This document shows, piece by piece, positions 45,067-53,811 of a stretch of 64,000 nt of DNA; position 1 is the stretch's first letter; every line of letters starts with the position of its first letter. The translations under genes and the position numbers were made by a program. This DNA comes from Trebonia sp050013875 (GTDB lineage: Bacteria; Actinomycetota; Actinomycetes; Streptosporangiales; Streptosporangiaceae), in the NCBI GenBank assembly GCA_050013875.1, contig JBEKEK010000051.1, positions 1 through 64,000 on the forward strand, written 5' to 3'. The notes below the pieces were generated by a model, which saw only the letters and a program-made list of their open reading frames with translations, ran no database searches and was not told the origin of the DNA.

Positions 45067-46494
45067 GTGTCTAGTTCCCGTACCGTCAGCCTGGTTACTC
45101 TCGGCTGCGCGCGCAACGAGGTGGACTCCGAAGAACTCGCCGCCCGCCTGGCGGCGGGTGGCTGGACGCTGCGCGAGGAAGGGGAGGACGCGGACGTCGT
45201 CCTCGTCAACACCTGCGGCTTCATCCAGGCAGCCAAGCAGGAGTCCATCGACGAGGTGATCGCGGCGGCCGAGTCGGGCGTCAAGGTGGCCGCCGTTGGG
45301 TGCCTGGCCGAGCGTTATGGCACCGAACTCGCCTCCGCCCTCGAAGAAGAGGACGTCGATGCCCAGGTGCTCGGCTTCGACGACTACGCCGACATCGCCT
45401 CCCGCCTCGATGACGTGCTGGCGGGCAAGCAGCGGCCCGCGCACGTGGCCAGGGACCGCCGCACCCTGCTGCCGGTGAGCCCGGCCAGCAGGCAGGCGGA
45501 CCGCGAAGCCGATCTGACCGCTCGCTGGGTGCCGCCCCTGCCGCCCGGCGTCGCGCCCGCTTCCGGCCCGCAGGTGATGCGCAGGCGGCTCGCGGGCGGC
45601 GTCACCGCGCCGCTGAAGATCGCCTCCGGCTGCGATCGCCGGTGCTCGTTCTGCGCCATCCCCTCGTTCCGCGGCGCGTTCGTCTCCAGGCGCCCGCCTG
45701 AGCTGCTCGCCGAGGCGGAGTGGCTGGCCTCCACTGGTGTCCGCGAGCTGCTGCTGGTCAGCGAGAACTCCACCTCCTACGGCAAGGACCTGGGGGACCT
45801 GCGGCTGCTTGAGGGCGTACTGCCGGAGCTGGCGAAGATCGAGGGCATCGCCCGGGTGCGGGTCAGCTACCTGCAGCCCGCCGAGGTCCGGCCGGGGCTG
45901 GTCGACGTGCTGACGTCGACCCCAGGCGTGGTGCCGTACTTCGACCTGTCGTTCCAGCATGCCAGTGGCCCGGTGCTCCGCCGGATGCGCCGCTTCGGTG
46001 ACCGGGCGCGCTTCACCGGGCTCATCGAGCGGGTCAGGCAGGCCTGCCCGACGGCCGGCGTCCGGTCCAACTTCATCGTCGGCTTCCCCGGCGAGACGGC
46101 CGAGGACCTGCGCGAGCTTGAGCTGTTCCTGAGTGAGGCCCGGCTGGACGCGATCGGGATCTTCGGTTACTCCGACGAGGACGGCACCGAGGCCGCCACC
46201 TTCGCCGACGAGACCAAGCTGGCAGAGGACGAGATCGCGCGACGGGTTAACGAGTTCGCCGACATCGCCGAGGAGGTCATGGCGCAGCGCGCCGCTGACC
46301 GGATCGGCGAGACGGTCGAGGTGCTGGTGGAGGAGGTGCTCGGGGACGGCCGGTACGAAGGCCGGGCCGCGCACCAGGCGCCGGACGTGGACGGTTCGAC
46401 AACGCTGCTCGCGGGCCGCGCGCTGGCCCCAGGCGACCTTGTGGAGGCGCGCGTGGTGGAGTCGGCTGGCGCCGACCTGGTCGCCCGCGCGTGA
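45067..46494 (+). CDS. rimO: Ribosomal protein uS12 methylthiotransferase RimO
   Basis: A 475-aa radical-SAM enzyme. N-terminal UPF0004 cluster domain (about 5-140: LGCARNEVDSEELA, NTCGFIQAAKQES, VGCLAERYG), central radical-SAM cluster CDRRCSFC (Cys189, Cys193, Cys196), and a C-terminal TRAM domain (about 405-473). It methylthiolates a conserved Asp of uS12. RimO is confirmed over MiaB by the LNTCG/GCLAERYG pattern and neighbours. Stop overlaps pgsA start (GTGA). Confidence 0.95.
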   Translation: MSSSRTVSLVTLGCARNEVDSEELAARLAAGGWTLREEGEDADVVLVNTCGFIQAAKQESIDEVIAAAESGVKVAAVGCLAERYGTELASALEEEDVDAQVLGFDDYADIASRLDDVLAGKQRPAHVARDRRTLLPVSPASRQADREADLTARWVPPLPPGVAPASGPQVMRRRLAGGVTAPLKIASGCDRRCSFCAIPSFRGAFVSRRPPELLAEAEWLASTGVRELLLVSENSTSYGKDLGDLRLLEGVLPELAKIEGIARVRVSYLQPAEVRPGLVDVLTSTPGVVPYFDLSFQHASGPVLRRMRRFGDRARFTGLIERVRQACPTAGVRSNFIVGFPGETAEDLRELELFLSEARLDAIGIFGYSDEDGTEAATFADETKLAEDEIARRVNEFADIAEEVMAQRAADRIGETVEVLVEEVLGDGRYEGRAAHQAPDVDGSTTLLAGRALAPGDLVEARVVESAGADLVARA

Positions 46495-47147
46495 CCGTGC
46501 CCGCCCCGGAGGGCCGCCCCCCGGCTGCGGACAGCGCGGTCGGGGAGCACCTGGACGGCGAGCACGGCGCGGACGCCGAGCACGCTGCGCTCACAGTCGT
46601 GCCGCCGGGACTGGTCAACGTCGCCAACGCGCTGACGGTGCTCCGCATCTGCCTGGTCCCCGTCTTCGTCGCGTGCCTCGCCGCGGGCGGCACCGGCTGG
46701 CGGCTGGCCGCCCTGGCAGCGTTCGGCGGCGCGTCGCTGACCGACCTGCTCGACGGGCAGCTGGCGCGCAAGCGTGGCCTGGTGACCGACTTCGGGAAGA
46801 TCGCCGACCCGATCGCGGACAAGGCGCTTACCGGCGCGGCGCTGATCACCTTGTCGGTAATCGGGGAGCTGCCGGTCTGGGTCACCGTGCTCATCATGGT
46901 CAGGGAGCTTGGCATCACCGTGCTGCGCTTCGCGGTGATCAGGCGCGGCGTCATCGCGGCGAGCCAGGGCGGCAAGCTCAAGACGCTGCTGCAGATCATC
47001 GCGATCTGCCTCTACGTGCTGCCCCCCTCGTTCGGCATCCCCGTCCTGATCAGGGAGGTTGTCATGGGGGCGGCCCTCGTGGTAACGCTGGTGACGGGCG
47101 GGGACTACGTGATACGCGCGGTGCGGTTGATGCAGAAGCCCGCGTAA
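46491..47147 (+). CDS. pgsA: CDP-diacylglycerol-glycerol-3-phosphate 3-phosphatidyltransferase
   Basis: A 218-aa membrane enzyme with four to five helices. The CDP-alcohol phosphotransferase signature DG-x2-AR-x8-G-x3-D-x3-D is present as DGQLARKRGLVTDFGKIADP followed by IAD (about residues 88-110). It makes phosphatidylglycerol-phosphate, precursor of phosphatidylglycerol and cardiolipin. The first 35 residues are an acidic soluble extension. Translationally coupled to rimO. Confidence 0.94.
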   Translation: MTVPAPEGRPPAADSAVGEHLDGEHGADAEHAALTVVPPGLVNVANALTVLRICLVPVFVACLAAGGTGWRLAALAAFGGASLTDLLDGQLARKRGLVTDFGKIADPIADKALTGAALITLSVIGELPVWVTVLIMVRELGITVLRFAVIRRGVIAASQGGKLKTLLQIIAICLYVLPPSFGIPVLIREVVMGAALVVTLVTGGDYVIRAVRLMQKPA

Positions 47148-47184
47148 TGCCGGGCTGGCCGGGGGCGAGAGCGGAGGATGGCGG

Positions 47185-47691
47185 ATGGTGGATGGCGTGG
47201 CCGGCCCGGCCGCCCGTGAGCTTGCCGCGGAAGTTCTCGGCCTGCTGACGCAGACCGGGCAGACGCTGGCCACCGCCGAGTCGCTGACCGGCGGCCTGGT
47301 CGCCGCCGCGCTCACCGACGTGCCCGGTGCGTCCAGCGTCTTCCGTGGCGGGGTCGTCGCCTACGCGACAGAACTGAAGGCGCTCCTGCTCGGCGTGGAC
47401 ACCCTGATGCTCTCCGAGCGCGGCCCGGTTTACGCGCCGGTGGCGGCGGCGATGGCCGAAGGGGTCAGGAAGCGGCTGCAGTCCACCGTTGGCGTGGCCA
47501 CCACCGGTGTGGCCGGGCCTGACCCCCAGGACGGCCATCCGCCGGGCACCGTGCACATCGCGGTGAGCCTGGCCGACGACACGGTTGTCCGCACGATAGC
47601 GCTGCCAGGAAACCGGGATGAGGTACGTAGACTGACAGTAGAACGGGTACTTGGTTTGCTACTAGGCCGACTTAGGGAAGAGTGTCCGTGA
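47185..47691 (+). CDS. cinA: Nicotinamide-nucleotide amidohydrolase (CinA C-terminal domain family)
   Basis: The 168-aa protein is the stand-alone CinA_C/PncC domain: TLATAESLTGGLVAAALTDV, SVFRGGVVAYATELKALLLG, VGVATTGVAGPDPQDGHPPG, LPGNRDEVRRLTVE. It deamidates NMN to nicotinate mononucleotide in NAD recycling. It lacks the COG1058 N-terminal half found in full-length CinA. ATG 47185 follows GGAGG (47173-47177). Place between pgsA and the clgR-like gene is conserved in actinomycetes. Confidence 0.93.
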   Translation: MVDGVAGPAARELAAEVLGLLTQTGQTLATAESLTGGLVAAALTDVPGASSVFRGGVVAYATELKALLLGVDTLMLSERGPVYAPVAAAMAEGVRKRLQSTVGVATTGVAGPDPQDGHPPGTVHIAVSLADDTVVRTIALPGNRDEVRRLTVERVLGLLLGRLREECP

Positions 47692-47734
47692 TTACAGTGT
47701 TACGTCGGAAGCGAACACACCCGGTAGTGCGGTT

Positions 47735-47754
47735 ACCGTACGGAAAGGTACGGT
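47735..47754. promoter_or_regulatory. Palindrome upstream of the clgR-like gene
   Basis: ACCGTAC (47735-47741) and GTACGGT (47748-47754) form a perfect 7-bp inverted repeat with spacer GGAAAG. It is about 100 bp before the gene and may be an operator or hairpin. Confidence 0.5.
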
Positions 47755-47804
47755 GGAGACAGCGAGGATCGCGATCCGGTAACTTCGCAAGTGAGCCCGG
47801 CAAG

Positions 47805-47838
47805 CGGTTGCGCCTTAGGAACGGTTGCGCCACAGGAA
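47805..47838. repeat. 17-bp direct repeat before the clgR-like gene
   Basis: CGGTTGCGCCTTAGGAA (47805-47821) is followed at once by CGGTTGCGCCACAGGAA (47822-47838), 15 of 17 identical. It ends 12 bases before the start codon and overlaps the ribosome-binding region; an autoregulatory site is possible. Confidence 0.6.
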
Positions 47839-47850
47839 GGGAGTGCGACG

Positions 47851-48264
47851 ATGGTGCTGCTTCGTCAACTGCTCGGCGACGTGCTGCGTCGGCTTCGCAT
47901 CAGGCAGGGCCGCACTCTGCGCGAGGTGTCCGCGTCGGCGCGAGTGTCGCTTGGTTACCTGTCCGAGGTAGAGCGCGGCCGCAAGGAAGCTTCGTCAGAG
48001 TTGCTGGCGGCGATCTGCGCCGCCCTCGACACGCCGCTGTCCCAGGTCTTCCGCGAGGTGTCCGATAACTTCGCCCTGGCTGAGCTGCAGAACGAGCCGG
48101 TTCTCACCGGTGCCCTCCGCGAGCCCGGCCTGCGCATCGCGGCCGACCGGCTGCCAGTCAAGCGGGTCGCGGTCGAGGTGCCGGAGGCGGCGGAGTCGCT
48201 CGACGACGACCTTGGCCAGCTTGACGACGGCCTCGACCACCTGCCGTCGGTCGTAGGCGTCTGA
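47851..48264 (+). CDS. clgR: ClgR-like XRE-family transcriptional regulator
   Basis: The 137-aa protein has an XRE helix-turn-helix (about 6-62: LLGDVLRRLRIRQGRTLREV, ARVSLGYLSEVERGRKEASS, ICAALDTPLSQVF), then an acidic tail (ESLDDDLGQLDDGLDHLPSV). It matches the ClgR group, which activates clp protease genes and is itself a Clp substrate. Location downstream of cinA is the conserved one. ATG 47851 has GGGAG upstream. Two hairpins follow the stop. Confidence 0.85.
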   Translation: MVLLRQLLGDVLRRLRIRQGRTLREVSASARVSLGYLSEVERGRKEASSELLAAICAALDTPLSQVFREVSDNFALAELQNEPVLTGALREPGLRIAADRLPVKRVAVEVPEAAESLDDDLGQLDDGLDHLPSVVGV

Positions 48265-48289
48265 GCCGGCCATAGATAACCGCGGAAAA

Positions 48290-48322
48290 CGGTAGGCGGC
48301 GCGGTCCCCGCGCCGCCTACCG
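48290..48322. terminator. Strong hairpin downstream of clgR-like gene
   Basis: A perfect 15-bp stem, left arm CGGTAGGCGGCGCGG (48290-48304), loop TCC, right arm to 48322. It lacks a T-run, as common in actinomycetes. Confidence 0.8.
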
Positions 48323-48367
48323 CCGTAACGGCGCGGTTTCCGCCGCGGCGGGGCGGCAAGCCGACAA

Positions 48368-48399
48368 ATAAGGCCGCGCGGTCCCCCGCGCGGCCTTAT
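48368..48399. terminator. Second hairpin between convergent genes
   Basis: ATAAGGCCGCGCGG (48368-48381), loop TCCC, right arm ending CCTTAT at 48399: a perfect 14-bp stem with an AT step at its base. With the previous hairpin it should stop transcription from both sides. Confidence 0.8.
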
Positions 48400-48413
48400 G
48401 ACGTCGGCAGGAC

Positions 48414-48863
48414 CTACACCCAGGCCTGCGGGCTGTCGATGAGCAGCTGGATCGCGTCGGGCAGCTTGCCGGCGACGATGTCCGCCAGCGTCACGGTCTC
48501 AAGGACCGCCCGCTCGTTCGCGCGCAGCGCGATCCACACCCGCTGCAGCGGCTCGGCCGCGCCGGGATAGCTGACGTTCTCCGGCCGTTCGCCGCGCACG
48601 CCGAGCAGCTGCCCGTCGATCGCCCTGATGATGTCGGCGAGCGAGATCTCGGCGGCCGGCCGGGCGAGCCAGAACCCGCCGTCCGGACCGCGCTGGCTGC
48701 GCACGATGTTGCTGCGCCGCAGGTGGGTCAGGATCGTCTCAAGGAATTTTCCCGGGATACTCTGCGCCTGCGCTAGCTGTTCGGCCGTGACATGGCCGTC
48801 CTGCGCCGCGGCAAGCTCGATGGCGGCGCGCAGTGCGTAGTCGGCGCGTGCAGACAGTCGCAT
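48414..48863 (-). CDS. Rrf2-family transcriptional regulator without cysteines
   Basis: A 149-aa Rrf2-type regulator: MRLSARADYALRAAIELAAA, SIPGKFLETILTHLRRSNIV, SQRGPDGGFWLARPAAEISL, IRAIDGQLLGVRGERPENV. Members such as IscR, NsrR and RsrR bind an Fe-S cluster through three Cys in the 90-110 loop; here that loop and the whole protein have no Cys. It must therefore sense something else or be constitutive. It faces the clgR-like gene. Target is probably close by; its own start overlaps no operator-like palindrome I could identify. Confidence 0.9.
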   Translation of the reverse strand: MRLSARADYALRAAIELAAAQDGHVTAEQLAQAQSIPGKFLETILTHLRRSNIVRSQRGPDGGFWLARPAAEISLADIIRAIDGQLLGVRGERPENVSYPGAAEPLQRVWIALRANERAVLETVTLADIVAGKLPDAIQLLIDSPQAWV

Positions 48864-48956
48864 GAGCCAATTATGCAGCTTCCCGACCGGTTTAGTGACA
48901 TGGAGCCGCTAACGGTATCCTGCAAACGATTGCAGCTAGCTCGCCCGCCGTTCCCG

Positions 48957-50738
48957 CTAGTTGGCCGTCGCGATCTCGGTCAGCAGGTTCGTGTGCGGCC
49001 AGACCAGGATCGTGTACCCGTCGTAGAAGTAGGTCAGGGCCGGGCGGCCGAACGTCGCGGTGACCACCGTCATGTCGGTGAACCCGGCGAACTGGCCGGT
49101 CCCGGGGGCGAGGACCACGAAATCGGCGGTGTTGGCGGCCGGGTTGTACCAGCCGGCGTAGCTCTGCCTGGTGCCGCGGACCAGGATCTGCGGGTGCAGC
49201 CGGTAGCCGATGTCGACCAGCCGGATCCGGACCTTGTCCTTGGCGAACAGCGTGACCGCGTTCGACTGCCAGTAACCGGCCAGGCCGTTGTCCAGATGGC
49301 GGGCCCGGAGCCACGCGGCGAGCCGCTGCCCGGAGGAGACCGGGATCGGCCGGCTGGCCGCGCGGGCGAGGCCGGCCGCGTAGCCAGCGCCTGCCAGCCC
49401 GAGCAGCGCGGCCAGCACGATCGCGGCCGGCCGGGAGAGCCAGGCCGTCCGGGGCCGTGGCGTGGTCTCTGCCGCCCTCTCAGCAGCTGCCGGCGCCGTC
49501 CGCGCCACCGCCCGCGGCGGCGTCCGCGGCGACCGGGAGCGGGCCGCCAGGGCACCGGCGATTCTGGGGGCGAGCTGCCGTCCGGCCAGCGCGGCGCTGA
49601 ACGGGAGCACCACATCGACCTCGCGCATGGTCGGCAGCCCGGACACGGACGTGCTGGCGATGAAGACGGCCAGGTTGACCACGATCCCGGCGAGCAGCAG
49701 CTGTGCGACGAGGTCGCGCCCGGCCAGGAAGTACCGCACCGTCAGGGCGGCCCCCGCGAGCACCAGGGCCACGCTGACCAGGTGCGGTACCAGGACGCCA
49801 CCGTGGTAATCGAGGAAGTCCGCGCCGAACAGCAGCAGCAGCCCGTGGCCGACGACCGGCAGGTTGTGCGCGGCGATATGGCCGAGCGGTGCGACCGACG
49901 AGGCGGGCCCGGGCGAGGTGAACCCGCCAAGCGCGGAGATCAGCCGGAGCACCAGGTGCGCGACGATGGTGGCGGCGATGGCGCCGGCCGCCAGCGCGAT
50001 CTCGTGCCGCCGCGCCGCCAGCGTGCCGCGCCAGGGCACCGCCCGGTCCCTGATCAGCGCGTCGGCCAGGCGGATCACCACCACCAGCACCAGCGGGACG
50101 ATTGCGGCGTAGGTCACCAGCGAGTCCGCCACCCCCGCCCAGCCGAGCACCAGCGACACCGCGGCGGCCGTCGGCCAGCCCGGGCGGGTGCGGTCGAGGA
50201 TCAGCCAGGCCACCATGATCGGCACCGAAGTGCCGATGTGGTCGGGCGAGGACAGCAGGACGAGGACGCCGTCGGCGCCCTGCGGGTCGAGCATGATCCC
50301 GGCCGCGATGCCGGCGCCGATCACCGCCGCCCAGCCGCGCAGGCGCCCGGCGGCGAGCGCGGCCGCCCCGATGAGCGCGAGGGTGTACGTCATGCCCGCG
50401 GCGACGTGGATGACGTTGGCGTTCAGCCCGGTTACCAGCTCCACCAGCATGTACTGAGGAAGCTCAGTGGTGTAGAACGATACGTCCGATAGCACCCAGC
50501 CGCGCAGCAGCGGGTTGCCGTGCAGCATCTGCCAGGCCTGCAGGGCGTTGCTGGCGCCGTCGGAATCGGTGGGGAAGGTCTGGGAGAGGCGTGCGTACGC
50601 GGCCCACAGCGCCAGCGCCACCAGCACGCAGCCGCCCCAGATCGCGACGGCCAGCAACCGCCGGCGCCCGGACGGCACGGCCGCTTCCGGCGCCTGCCGG
50701 GCCGCTTGTGCTGCCGGGGCGTCGGTATTGCCAGTCAC
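48957..50738 (-). CDS. Polytopic membrane protein, unknown function (paralogue A)
   Basis: The 593-aa protein has about 11-12 membrane helices in residues 30-430 and an outer C-terminal domain. The segment SDVSFYTTELPQYMLVELVT (about 90-110), preceded by DGASNALQAWQMLHGNPLLR, is shared with the neighbouring gene at 50822-52546. The general layout (first loop with a conserved DGA...HGN pattern, C-terminal soluble domain) resembles GT-C glycosyltransferases, but no catalytic signature could be verified. The Pro/Ala/Arg-rich loop around residues 400-425 is cytoplasmic. Likely cell-envelope role, inferred from fold only. Confidence 0.75.
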   Translation of the reverse strand: MTGNTDAPAAQAARQAPEAAVPSGRRRLLAVAIWGGCVLVALALWAAYARLSQTFPTDSDGASNALQAWQMLHGNPLLRGWVLSDVSFYTTELPQYMLVELVTGLNANVIHVAAGMTYTLALIGAAALAAGRLRGWAAVIGAGIAAGIMLDPQGADGVLVLLSSPDHIGTSVPIMVAWLILDRTRPGWPTAAAVSLVLGWAGVADSLVTYAAIVPLVLVVVIRLADALIRDRAVPWRGTLAARRHEIALAAGAIAATIVAHLVLRLISALGGFTSPGPASSVAPLGHIAAHNLPVVGHGLLLLFGADFLDYHGGVLVPHLVSVALVLAGAALTVRYFLAGRDLVAQLLLAGIVVNLAVFIASTSVSGLPTMREVDVVLPFSAALAGRQLAPRIAGALAARSRSPRTPPRAVARTAPAAAERAAETTPRPRTAWLSRPAAIVLAALLGLAGAGYAAGLARAASRPIPVSSGQRLAAWLRARHLDNGLAGYWQSNAVTLFAKDKVRIRLVDIGYRLHPQILVRGTRQSYAGWYNPAANTADFVVLAPGTGQFAGFTDMTVVTATFGRPALTYFYDGYTILVWPHTNLLTEIATAN

Positions 50739-50821
50739 CGGTTCATCTTAGGGATGCCGTCCTCCCGCCGATCCCGTCTTAACCATCCCTGAGTGCGAGT
50801 CGGCTTAAACCGCAATCGGTG

Positions 50822-52546
50822 CTAGTTGATGGCGGGGCCGAGGGCCGGGAGCAGGTTCTTGCGCCACACCATGATCGTGTAGGCCTTGAACCGGTAAGTG
50901 GCGGCCGGCTGGCCGAACGTGCGCAGCACGTCCTTGCCGGTGAACGGGCTGTCCGGCGCGAGCACGACGAAGCTGGCGTAGTGGCCGGCCGGGTCGTACA
51001 GCCGCATGTCCTGTTCCCAGTGCCGCGGTGCCAGCTGGTGGCTGCGCAGCGGGACGATGCTGCCCATGGTGATCGACCCCCCGCTCTCCAGCGTGACCAC
51101 CGACGCCTCCCAGTACCCGGCCAGCCCGCTGTTCAGCCCGTGCTGGCGCAGCCAGACGGCCAGCGCCGCGTTCGCGGGCGGCGTCTGCCGCTGTGCGGCG
51201 GCGAAACCCAGCATCGCGCCGTAGCAGGCGAGCAGCGCCACCAGCGCGGGCAGTACGGCGACGCGCGCCAGCCGCCCGCGGGGCCGGGTACCGGATCCCA
51301 GCCCGCACGCCCGCGCCAGCGGGCCGCCAAGCTCCCGCCCGGCCAGCGCGGCGCCGAGCGCGAGCACCGGCCCGATTTCGTGCGCGGCGTAGATGTTGGT
51401 GATCCGGAAGGCCAGCAGGTACGCGACGACGTTGACCACGATCGCGACCACGATCACGTCCGGCACCAGGTCGCCCGCCGCGACGCCGCCGTCCGCCTGC
51501 GCCTGCCCGTCGGAGCGCGCGCGGCCCAGCCGCGCCAGCGACGTGACCAGTCCCCAGGCCGCCGCCACCACGGCCGTCAGCACCAGCGCCAGCCCTATCA
51601 GGTGGACGGCCGCGAACGCGAGGTTGATCGCGTGGTTGCCGCCGCCGGCCGGCGCGTCCTGGAAGTCGGCGCCGAACACCGCGAGCACGCTGCGGACCAC
51701 CAGCGGCACGTTGGCCGGCACCCGGCCAAGCGGGATGATCCCGCTGGTGCCCTGGTTCATCTGGAATCCGCCGAGGGCCGGGATAAGCAGGGCGACGGCC
51801 CTGGCGGCGAGCACCGAGAGCAGGGCGGCGGCCGCGAGCGACAACTCGTACCACTGCGTCCGTATGGTGCCCCGGCGCCGCACCAGGCACAGCAGCACGC
51901 GCGCCAGGCAGACCACCGCCAGCGGCAGCGCGCCGACCACCTCGACCAGCGGGTCGCCGACGCTCGCCCAGGCGAGGATGACGAAGGCCGCGGCGGGCAC
52001 CCAGCGGGCCGCCCGGGCCCGGTCAAGCACCAGCAGGAGCAGCAGCAGCGGCACCCCGGTGCCGACGTGGTCGGGATCGCTGAGCAGAATCCAGCTGGCC
52101 GCCCCTGGCTCGGGGGCGAGGATGATCACCGTCGCGACCAGCGCCCGGACCAGCCCCTCGGCCCCGCTGGCACGGCCGCGGGCCACGTAGGCGGCGAGCA
52201 GCACCAGCAGCGTGTAGGTCATCGCGGCGCAGATGTGCACCACCTCGGGACGCAGCCCGGCCGCGGCGATCACCAGCGCGTACTGCGGCAGTTCGGTGGT
52301 CAGGAACGACACGTCGGTGACCCACCAGCCGGGCAGCAGCAGGTTCCCGTGCAGCATGTCCCTGGCCTGCAGCGCGTTCGCCGCCCCGTCCGAGAGCACC
52401 GGCACGGTCCCGGCGATCCGCAGGTAGCAGTACATCAGCACCACCGCCGCGAACGCGGTGACACCGCCCCACCGCAGCCACGACCGGCCCTGGCCAGCGC
52501 CGGCGCCAGGCTCCGCCGTCCGCGCCGCGCTCGCCAAAGTACTCAC
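50822..52546 (-). CDS. Polytopic membrane protein, unknown function (paralogue B)
   Basis: A 574-aa protein clearly paralogous to the adjacent downstream gene: DGAANALQARDMLHGNLLLP, TDVSFLTTELPQYALVIAAA, HICAAMTYTLLVLLAAYVAR in the same order. About 11-12 membrane helices, then a soluble C-terminus ending YRFKAYTIMVWRKNLL, which parallels YFYDGYTILVWPHTNLL of paralogue A. Tandem arrangement, same strand, 83 bp apart. It could be a duplicated polyprenyl-phosphate-sugar transferase; function not established. Confidence 0.75.
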   Translation of the reverse strand: MSTLASAARTAEPGAGAGQGRSWLRWGGVTAFAAVVLMYCYLRIAGTVPVLSDGAANALQARDMLHGNLLLPGWWVTDVSFLTTELPQYALVIAAAGLRPEVVHICAAMTYTLLVLLAAYVARGRASGAEGLVRALVATVIILAPEPGAASWILLSDPDHVGTGVPLLLLLLVLDRARAARWVPAAAFVILAWASVGDPLVEVVGALPLAVVCLARVLLCLVRRRGTIRTQWYELSLAAAALLSVLAARAVALLIPALGGFQMNQGTSGIIPLGRVPANVPLVVRSVLAVFGADFQDAPAGGGNHAINLAFAAVHLIGLALVLTAVVAAAWGLVTSLARLGRARSDGQAQADGGVAAGDLVPDVIVVAIVVNVVAYLLAFRITNIYAAHEIGPVLALGAALAGRELGGPLARACGLGSGTRPRGRLARVAVLPALVALLACYGAMLGFAAAQRQTPPANAALAVWLRQHGLNSGLAGYWEASVVTLESGGSITMGSIVPLRSHQLAPRHWEQDMRLYDPAGHYASFVVLAPDSPFTGKDVLRTFGQPAATYRFKAYTIMVWRKNLLPALGPAIN

Positions 52547-52829
52547 ACCTCAGGTTAGCGGGGCCGGTTAGCGCCGCTTCCGGTCTTAACCAGTCATTTG
52601 GTATCGGCGGTCATGACCCCGTCCGCCAGGCCCGGTCAAAACTCTTCTCCTGAACGTACGGTGGTTTCCCCGGCACCCTCCGAATCCCGGGCGGCGTGGC
52701 AAACGTGCCCCGGAATATCACCATTAGATGACCAAGGCCGGTCAATGATTGATCGTTCCGTCGCGGCCAGATCACCCGCCGCCACCCGGATGAAAGGCCG
52801 GGCAACGACGCGAAGGGCCGGGAAGGGTC
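52547..52829. other. Intergenic region before the merR gene
   Basis: Between the paralogue B start and the merR promoter no gene, RNA or repeat was recognised. The divergent promoters of paralogue B and merR lie here. Confidence 0.4.
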
Positions 52830-52860
52830 TTGCGTCTCCAGCAGGTGGAGACGCGAGGAT
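52830..52860 (+). promoter_or_regulatory. MerR-type operator and promoter with 19-bp spacer
   Basis: A perfect 9-bp inverted repeat GCGTCTCCA (52832-52840), spacer GCAGG, TGGAGACGC (52846-52854) sits between -35 TTGCGT (52830-52835) and -10 GAGGAT (52855-52860), exactly 19 bp apart. This long spacing is the hallmark of MerR-controlled promoters. The ATG at 52867 is 6 bases after the -10, so the transcript is probably leaderless and autoregulated. Confidence 0.75.
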
Positions 52861-52866
52861 GGGGAA

Positions 52867-53811
52867 ATGGACGGCGACAGGCTCTACTCGATCGGCGACC
52901 TCGCCCGGCGAACCGGGCTGGCGGTCAGGACCATCCGGTTCTACTCCGATCGCGGGATCGTGGCGCCGGCTGGCCGCAGCCCGGCTGGCTACCGGCTTTA
53001 CGACGCCGATGCGGTCGCGCGCCTGGACCTCGTGCGCACGCTGCGCGAGCTGGGAGTGGACCTGCCCGCCATCCGCAAGGTCGTGCACCGGGAGCTTCCG
53101 CTTGCCGCGGTCGCCATCGCGAACGCCGAGGCGCTGGACGTGCAGATCCGCATCCTGCGCCTGCGGCGCGCGGTGCTGACGGCGGTAGCCAGGCGCGGTT
53201 CTACCCCTGAGGAGATGGAGCTCATGCACAAGCTGGCCAGGCTGTCAGAAGACGAACGCCAGCGCCTGATCGGCGATTTCCTCGACGCCGTCTTCGGCGA
53301 CCTGGGGGCAGAGCCCCCGTTCGCGGCAGTCAGCCGCTCGATGACCCCCGAGCTGCCAGACGATCCCGAGGACGGGCAAGTCCAGGCGTGGGCGGAGCTC
53401 GCCCAGTTGTCGCAAGACCCGGACTTCCGCGCCAGCCTGCGCCGGATGGCCAGGGACGAGGCGGCCGAGCGCGGCCATGGCGACGCCCCGGTCCTGCGCC
53501 GTGGCCTCATCGCAGTCGTCAGGGACGAGGTCGGCCCGGCCCTGGCCGCCGGCCTCGAGCCGGCCTCGCCGCGGGCCGCCCCGGTCGCGGCGGCGCTGAC
53601 GGCGCACTACGCGCACATCCTCGGCCGCCCGGACGACGCCGGGCTCCGGCGTCAGCTGCTTACCAGGCTGGAGGCCGTGAATGACCCCCGCCGAGAGCGG
53701 TATCTCACGCTTCTCGCCGTGATCAACGGCTGGCCGGCCCCGGAGAGCCTGACTCCGGTACTCGACTGGTCCATCCGGGCCCTGACCGGGGCCGTCCCGG
53801 CTCGGGAATGA
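52867..53811 (+). CDS. MerR-family transcriptional regulator
   Basis: The 314-aa regulator has the MerR winged helix in residues about 5-75 (YSIGDLARRTGLAVRTIRFY, GYRLYDADAVARLDLVRTLR), a dimerisation helix, and a 200-residue helical C-terminal domain (HKLARLSEDERQRLIGDFLD, MTPELPDDPEDGQVQAWAEL). This type acts on multidrug or thioredoxin-related genes by untwisting promoters with 19-bp spacers, and its own promoter has precisely that geometry. No Cys metal-binding site is present at the C-terminus, so a small organic molecule or thermal signal is more likely than a metal. Confidence 0.92.
   Translation: MDGDRLYSIGDLARRTGLAVRTIRFYSDRGIVAPAGRSPAGYRLYDADAVARLDLVRTLRELGVDLPAIRKVVHRELPLAAVAIANAEALDVQIRILRLRRAVLTAVARRGSTPEEMELMHKLARLSEDERQRLIGDFLDAVFGDLGAEPPFAAVSRSMTPELPDDPEDGQVQAWAELAQLSQDPDFRASLRRMARDEAAERGHGDAPVLRRGLIAVVRDEVGPALAAGLEPASPRAAPVAAALTAHYAHILGRPDDAGLRRQLLTRLEAVNDPRRERYLTLLAVINGWPAPESLTPVLDWSIRALTGAVPARE

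Noticed and set aside
47185..47691. Full-length CinA with an N-terminal molybdopterin-binding-like domain
   Set aside because: Only the C-terminal amidohydrolase domain is encoded; upstream sequence is pgsA.
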